Assembly: GCA_012512605.1 (NCBI GenBank)
Contig: JAAZDX010000062.1
Coordinates: forward strand, 1 to 8,490
Reading direction: 5' to 3'
Source of the DNA: Bacillota bacterium
GTDB lineage: Bacteria; Bacillota; UBA4882; UBA10575
DNA: 8,490 bases
Shown here: piece after piece, positions 5,350 to 8,490 of the stretch
Position numbering within the stretch: position 1 is the stretch's first letter
Layout: each line of letters begins with the position of its first letter
The notes under the pieces: generated by a model
Databases searched by the model: none
Told to the model about the DNA's origin: nothing
Seen by the model: the letters and a program-made list of their open reading frames with translations, nothing else
Position numbers and translations under genes: made by a program

Positions 5350-5925
5350 ATGAAGGAATTTCTCATTGTCGGTTTGGGGAACCCCGGCAAACAATACCAG
5401 CTAACCCGGCACAATGCCGGGTTTTTGGTATTGGAGCAATTAGCCCGGAGCTACCGGGTTCGCTGGCAAAAAAGCAAGTTGTATAGCAAAGCGGTGGTCG
5501 CCGATGATGAGCGCCGCCTTTATCTTGTCAAGCCATTAACCTATATGAACCGCAGCGGCGAGGCGGTAAAGATTTTCTTGGATCAGTATCACTTCCCGCG
5601 GGAGCGGGTAATAATAATATCTGATGATACGGCCCTGCCTTTTGGGAAGATCCGCTTGAAGCCGCGGGGAAGTTCGGGTGGGCATAATGGGTTGTCGTCG
5701 GTGATCGCCGTCGTCGGCGCCGATTTCCCCCGGTTGCGGGTGGGGATTGGCCGCCCTGCCGACCAGGAGGGGATGGTTGATCATGTTTTGGGCTGCTTTA
5801 CAGTGGAAGAACAAGCACTTCTGCCGGTAATCACCCGCTGGGCCGCCCAGGCCATCATCTGCTGGTGTGAAGAAGGAATCGAAAAATCAATGAGTAAATA
5901 CAATGGTCCGGTACCTACTGAATAG
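5350..5925 (+). CDS. pth: Peptidyl-tRNA hydrolase
   Basis: Pth releases peptides from prematurely dropped peptidyl-tRNAs so that the tRNA can be reused; it is essential in most bacteria. The 191-residue monomer is of normal length. Visible: GLGNPG (8-13) with N11, RHNAG with catalytic H21, KPLTYMNRSG (61-70) with N67, SDD with D92 matching the His-activating Asp, and GSSGGHNGL (107-115) with N113. The usual DDLDLP region reads SDDTALP, so the second, non-catalytic Asp is Ala95. Start ATG 5350 follows GGGGGA (5337-5342) at 7 bases. It probably shares the L25 transcript. The next gene is mfd, 160 bases on, without the fin gene found here in Bacillus. Confidence 0.97.
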   Translation: MKEFLIVGLGNPGKQYQLTRHNAGFLVLEQLARSYRVRWQKSKLYSKAVVADDERRLYLVKPLTYMNRSGEAVKIFLDQYHFPRERVIIISDDTALPFGKIRLKPRGSSGGHNGLSSVIAVVGADFPRLRVGIGRPADQEGMVDHVLGCFTVEEQALLPVITRWAAQAIICWCEEGIEKSMSKYNGPVPTE

Positions 5926-5954
5926 AATATTACATCACACCGCGCCATATGCTT

Positions 5955-5995
5955 TTATGACAGCAGGTGTCGGTAGTTCAAATGTTGCGTCATAA
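5955..5995 (+). other. Predicted hairpin 1 in the pth-mfd gap
   Basis: TTATGAC (5955-5961) then GCA (5963-5965) pair with TGC (5986-5988) and GTCATAA (5989-5995): ten pairs with one bulged A (5962) and a 20-base loop. No T run follows, so it does not look like a terminator. The right arm merges with an A/T-rich CATAATATA (5991-5999) that could be a -10 element without a clear -35. It may be an mRNA leader or 3' structure, or a DNA operator. Confidence 0.4.
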
Positions 5996-6005
5996 TATAG
6001 CACGG

Positions 6006-6044
6006 CCAAGAAAGTTGGGTGCTACGCCCCTTCTTTCCGCTTGG
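6006..6044 (+). terminator. Predicted long imperfect hairpin 2 before mfd, possible terminator or attenuator
   Basis: CCAAG (6006-6010) pairs with CTTGG (6040-6044), AAAG (6011-6014) with CTTT (6033-6036), and GGGTG (6017-6021) with CGCCC (6025-6029), giving 14 pairs broken by a CCG bulge and a small internal loop, with a CTA tip. A T-rich but interrupted stretch (6045-6072) follows. It could end the L25-pth transcript weakly or act as an attenuator in the mfd leader. The stem is interrupted and the T run imperfect, so confidence is low. Confidence 0.4.
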
Positions 6045-6072
6045 TTGTGTTTTCGTGTTTTCTTTATTGTTT

Positions 6073-6088
6073 AGGGGGTCATTGCTTG
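6073..6088 (+). promoter_or_regulatory. mfd ribosome-binding site and TTG start
   Basis: AGGGGGT (6073-6079) lies 6 bases before TTG (6086-6088), which opens the mfd frame at the expected N-terminus. No in-frame ATG or GTG lies close by, and the nearest downstream Met is well inside the first domain, so this site fixes the start. Confidence 0.75.
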
Positions 6089-8490
6089 TTCAACCAATTA
6101 ATCGAACCACTTCGCGCTTGGACTGAAACCAAAAAGCTCTTTACCGCCGTACAATCGGGAACAGGGACGGTTTTGGGGCAGGGGGTCCGCGGGACGCCCA
6201 GTCTGTTCCTGCTGGCCACCCTTTGGCAAGAGCTGGACCAAAAGATGTTGATCGTGACCAGCACAGCGTCGGCGGCGGAACACTTAAGCGCAGACCTAGC
6301 AGTGCTGGTCGGCACCGAGAGGTGTTTGCACTTTCCCGCCTACGATCTTTTAGCCCACGAAGAAGCCTACGAAAAAGAAGTAGCCGGACAACGTCTTTTT
6401 GTGCTCAACAAGCTTTTGACCAGTGCGAAACCGATCGTGATCACTTCGTGGCCGGCTTTGGTCAGGAAGGTATTACCCCCGCAAAAGTTGGCGACGTTCA
6501 TGACCCGGGTGACCATCGGCGAAAAAGTGGGATGGGACAACTTACTTCGGAAACTTGTAACGGTTGGTTACGAGCGGGTGCCAAAGGTGGAAGCCCCCGG
6601 TGAATTTAGTGTGCGCGGCGATATTATTGATCTTTACCCCTTAGATCAACCCGATCCTTTGCGGATTGAATTTTTCGGGGATGAGGTCGACTCGATCCGT
6701 ACCTTCAATCCCGAGACCCAAAAATCCGTGGATAAACTGGAAACGATCACGATCCTGCCCGTACGGGAAGGATTATGGACTGCGGAACAGTTCCAAACGG
6801 GCCGCCGTGCTATTGAAGCCTTTGTTCAGCGTCAGAGTGAACGCCTAAGTAAATTGGAGGGCAATAAAAACCCCCAAGAAGGGGCGGCCTTTCTACAAAA
6901 ACGTTTTGCCGAGTTACTGGAGAAGATCGAGAACGGACTGATCTTTCCCGGGATGGACCGTTTTTTGCCGTTGGTCCACGACGAGCTCGTTCCCTTCTGG
7001 TCTTATCTGCCGGACGCCCTTTTGGTCCTGCACGAACCGGTGCGGGGCAGTGAGTATTTGCGGACCCTAGAGGAAGAAAACTCCCGGATCATCGGGGGTT
7101 TCCTCGAACGGGGGCTCATTCTTCCGGAGGAGACCCGTATATATCTCTCGGGAAATGAGATCCAAGCGAGCTTGGGGGCCCGGGCGAAGCTTCATCTGTC
7201 CACCATCAACCGGACCTTGAAAGGGAGCAAAGTCGATTCCGTTCTTAGTTTTCCAATGCGGATTGCTCCCGACTATGCTGGTCAATTTAAAAAGCTAATT
7301 CAGGATTTAAAGAAACGCGTGGGAAAAAGGTGGACCGTTGTGTTGGGGATCCCTGGCGAGGAACGGCGGCGTAGCTTGGCTGAAGCGTTAAGAGCGGAAG
7401 ACCTTTTGACCAATGACTGGCCGGGCGACGGGGCATTGGTTCCGGGACAGATCTATTTGGCCCCCCTTTCCCTGGAGGAAGGGGTCGAACTCCCCTCTGA
7501 TAAGCTGCTGCTTTTAACTGAAACGGAACTTTATGGCCGCAAACGCCGTCCGAAAAAAGGGAAGGTTCGTTTTGGTAAAGAAGGACTGAAACTTACCGAT
7601 CTCGGGGAATTACAGGTCGGGGATTATGTCGTACACATCAACCACGGCATCGGGAAATATCTTGGCATCAATAAACTGGAGATTGGTGGTGCCAGCCGTG
7701 AATATTTGGAGATTGAATATGCCGATGCCGATCGTCTGTATGTTCCCACGGATCAAGTGGGGATGGTCCAAAAATATATTGGTCTTGAAGATAGTCCACC
7801 CCGGATCAACCGGCTGGGTGGGAGCGATTGGCAGAAAGTTAAAAACCGCGTGCAAGAATCCATTAAAGAAATGGCTGATAAGTTACTTAAACTATATGCC
7901 GACCGCTTTATGGCAAAAGGCTACGCCTATCCCCCCGATACCGTTTGGCAGAAAGAGTTTGATGAAGCGTTCATCTATGAGGAGACTCCCGACCAATTGC
8001 GGGCGATCCATGAGATTAAAAAGGATATGGAATCGGACCGCCCCATGGACCGGCTCCTCTGCGGGGATGTGGGTTACGGCAAGACCGAGGTGGCAATGCG
8101 GGCGGCGTTCAAAGCGGTTACCGACGGAAAACAGGTGGCGGTCCTGGTCCCCACGACCATCCTGGCGCAACAGCATTTCCAAACCTTTATCCAGCGGTTT
8201 AGTGGTTATCCGGTTAATATCGGACTGTTAAGCCGTTTTCAGTCCCCCGCAGAGCAGGAAAGAGTGGTGAAAGGGTTTAAAAACGGGACGCTTGATCTGG
8301 TGATCGGGACCCATCGTCTCTTATCCAAGGACGTGGCCTTCAAGGATCTGGGTTTACTGATCGTTGATGAAGAACAGAAATTTGGCGTCACCCATAAGGA
8401 ACGCCTCAAAGAATTGAAGAAAAATGTGGACGTGTTAACCCTGACGGCCACGCCGATCCCACGGACCCTGCATATGTCGCTGATTGGGAT
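6086..8490 (+). CDS. mfd: Transcription-repair coupling factor Mfd (3' end cut by the window)
   Basis: Mfd is an ATP-driven DNA translocase that pushes stalled RNA polymerase off lesions and recruits UvrA. The frame is open from the TTG at 6086 to the window end: 801 residues of a family usually ~1150-1180 long. Seen in order: the UvrB-like N-terminal region that binds UvrA (about 1-340, with YDLLAHE and APGEFSVRGDIIDLYP near 170-185), a variable linker, the CarD-like RNA polymerase-interaction domain (about 500-570, ELQVGDYVVHINHGIGKYLG), then the first translocase domain with Walker A GDVGYGKT (660-667, K666), motif Ia VPTTILAQQH, Walker B DEEQ (761-764) and TATPIPRT (787-794). The second RecA domain, TRG motif and D7 domain lie beyond the window. 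No frameshift is seen. A 160-base structured gap precedes it. Confidence 0.97.
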   Translation, partial: MFNQLIEPLRAWTETKKLFTAVQSGTGTVLGQGVRGTPSLFLLATLWQELDQKMLIVTSTASAAEHLSADLAVLVGTERCLHFPAYDLLAHEEAYEKEVAGQRLFVLNKLLTSAKPIVITSWPALVRKVLPPQKLATFMTRVTIGEKVGWDNLLRKLVTVGYERVPKVEAPGEFSVRGDIIDLYPLDQPDPLRIEFFGDEVDSIRTFNPETQKSVDKLETITILPVREGLWTAEQFQTGRRAIEAFVQRQSERLSKLEGNKNPQEGAAFLQKRFAELLEKIENGLIFPGMDRFLPLVHDELVPFWSYLPDALLVLHEPVRGSEYLRTLEEENSRIIGGFLERGLILPEETRIYLSGNEIQASLGARAKLHLSTINRTLKGSKVDSVLSFPMRIAPDYAGQFKKLIQDLKKRVGKRWTVVLGIPGEERRRSLAEALRAEDLLTNDWPGDGALVPGQIYLAPLSLEEGVELPSDKLLLLTETELYGRKRRPKKGKVRFGKEGLKLTDLGELQVGDYVVHINHGIGKYLGINKLEIGGASREYLEIEYADADRLYVPTDQVGMVQKYIGLEDSPPRINRLGGSDWQKVKNRVQESIKEMADKLLKLYADRFMAKGYAYPPDTVWQKEFDEAFIYEETPDQLRAIHEIKKDMESDRPMDRLLCGDVGYGKTEVAMRAAFKAVTDGKQVAVLVPTTILAQQHFQTFIQRFSGYPVNIGLLSRFQSPAEQERVVKGFKNGTLDLVIGTHRLLSKDVAFKDLGLLIVDEEQKFGVTHKERLKELKKNVDVLTLTATPIPRTLHMSLIG

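Noticed and set aside
5089..5414. - strand open frames opposite the L25 acidic tail
   Set aside because: GAA/GAG-rich coding sequence gives Ser- and Leu/Pro-rich antisense frames automatically; there is no independent support.
6223..6603. 126-codon + frame at the beginning of mfd
   Set aside because: It is a shadow of the true Mfd frame, which reads through with family-specific motifs from the TTG at 6086.
7626..8231. 201-codon open frame on the + strand inside mfd
   Set aside because: It is an alternative frame of the conserved RNA polymerase-interaction and translocase domains of Mfd, and its translation is basic, Trp/Arg-rich and without known motifs.
1..8490. Mobile elements, CRISPR array, phage or defence genes
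   Set aside because: No transposase, direct-repeat array, integrase or terminal inverted repeats were seen. The window is conserved housekeeping sequence with even composition.

Overview
The window is an 8.5-kb stretch of housekeeping chromosome, probably from an endospore-forming, Gram-positive-type bacterium (Bacillota; Clostridia, Limnochordia or a related lineage). The evidence is spoVG plus the gene series ispE ... spoVG - glmU - L25/Ctc - pth - mfd, which matches the well-known Bacillus subtilis neighbourhood. Base composition looks even at roughly half G+C, and the genus cannot be named from this sequence. All genes read on the + strand. I see no mobile element, phage gene, CRISPR array or sign of recent transfer.

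Layout. Positions 1-50 are an edge that may hold the 3' end of an upstream gene. A tight three-gene block follows: ispE (51-944, isoprenoid precursor synthesis), a GntR/FCD transcription factor (957-1661) and an orphan MobA-like nucleotidyltransferase (1664-2422), separated by 12 and 2 bases. A 122-base gap carries a dyad and a sigma-H-like promoter for spoVG (2545-2799). Next come a textbook sigma-A promoter, tRNA-Gln(UUG) with encoded CCA (2865-2939) and a strong intrinsic terminator (2961-2985). glmU (3039-4616) then makes UDP-GlcNAc. A TGn-extended promoter with a palindrome in its spacer precedes L25/Ctc (4706-5332), which is followed 17 bases later by pth (5350-5925). A 160-base non-coding gap with two predicted hairpins leads into mfd (6086 to the window end, truncated, TTG start).

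How the genes fit together: ispE and glmU feed cell-envelope synthesis (undecaprenyl carrier and UDP-GlcNAc). L25/Ctc, Pth and tRNA-Gln serve translation, Mfd couples repair to transcription, and SpoVG is a post-transcriptional regulator in sporulating bacteria. Compared with the B. subtilis order as I know it, purR and yabJ are replaced by the GntR/NTP-transferase pair, while prs (between glmU and ctc) and fin (between pth and mfd) are absent.

The most unusual item is GlmU itself. It is 525 residues against the usual ~455-460, and the extra C-terminal ~70 residues look like a chitobiase/hexosaminidase C-terminal (CHB_HEX_C / Fn3-associated) beta-sandwich domain. That fold is normally found on secreted glycan-active enzymes, and here it is fused to a cytoplasmic UDP-GlcNAc synthase.
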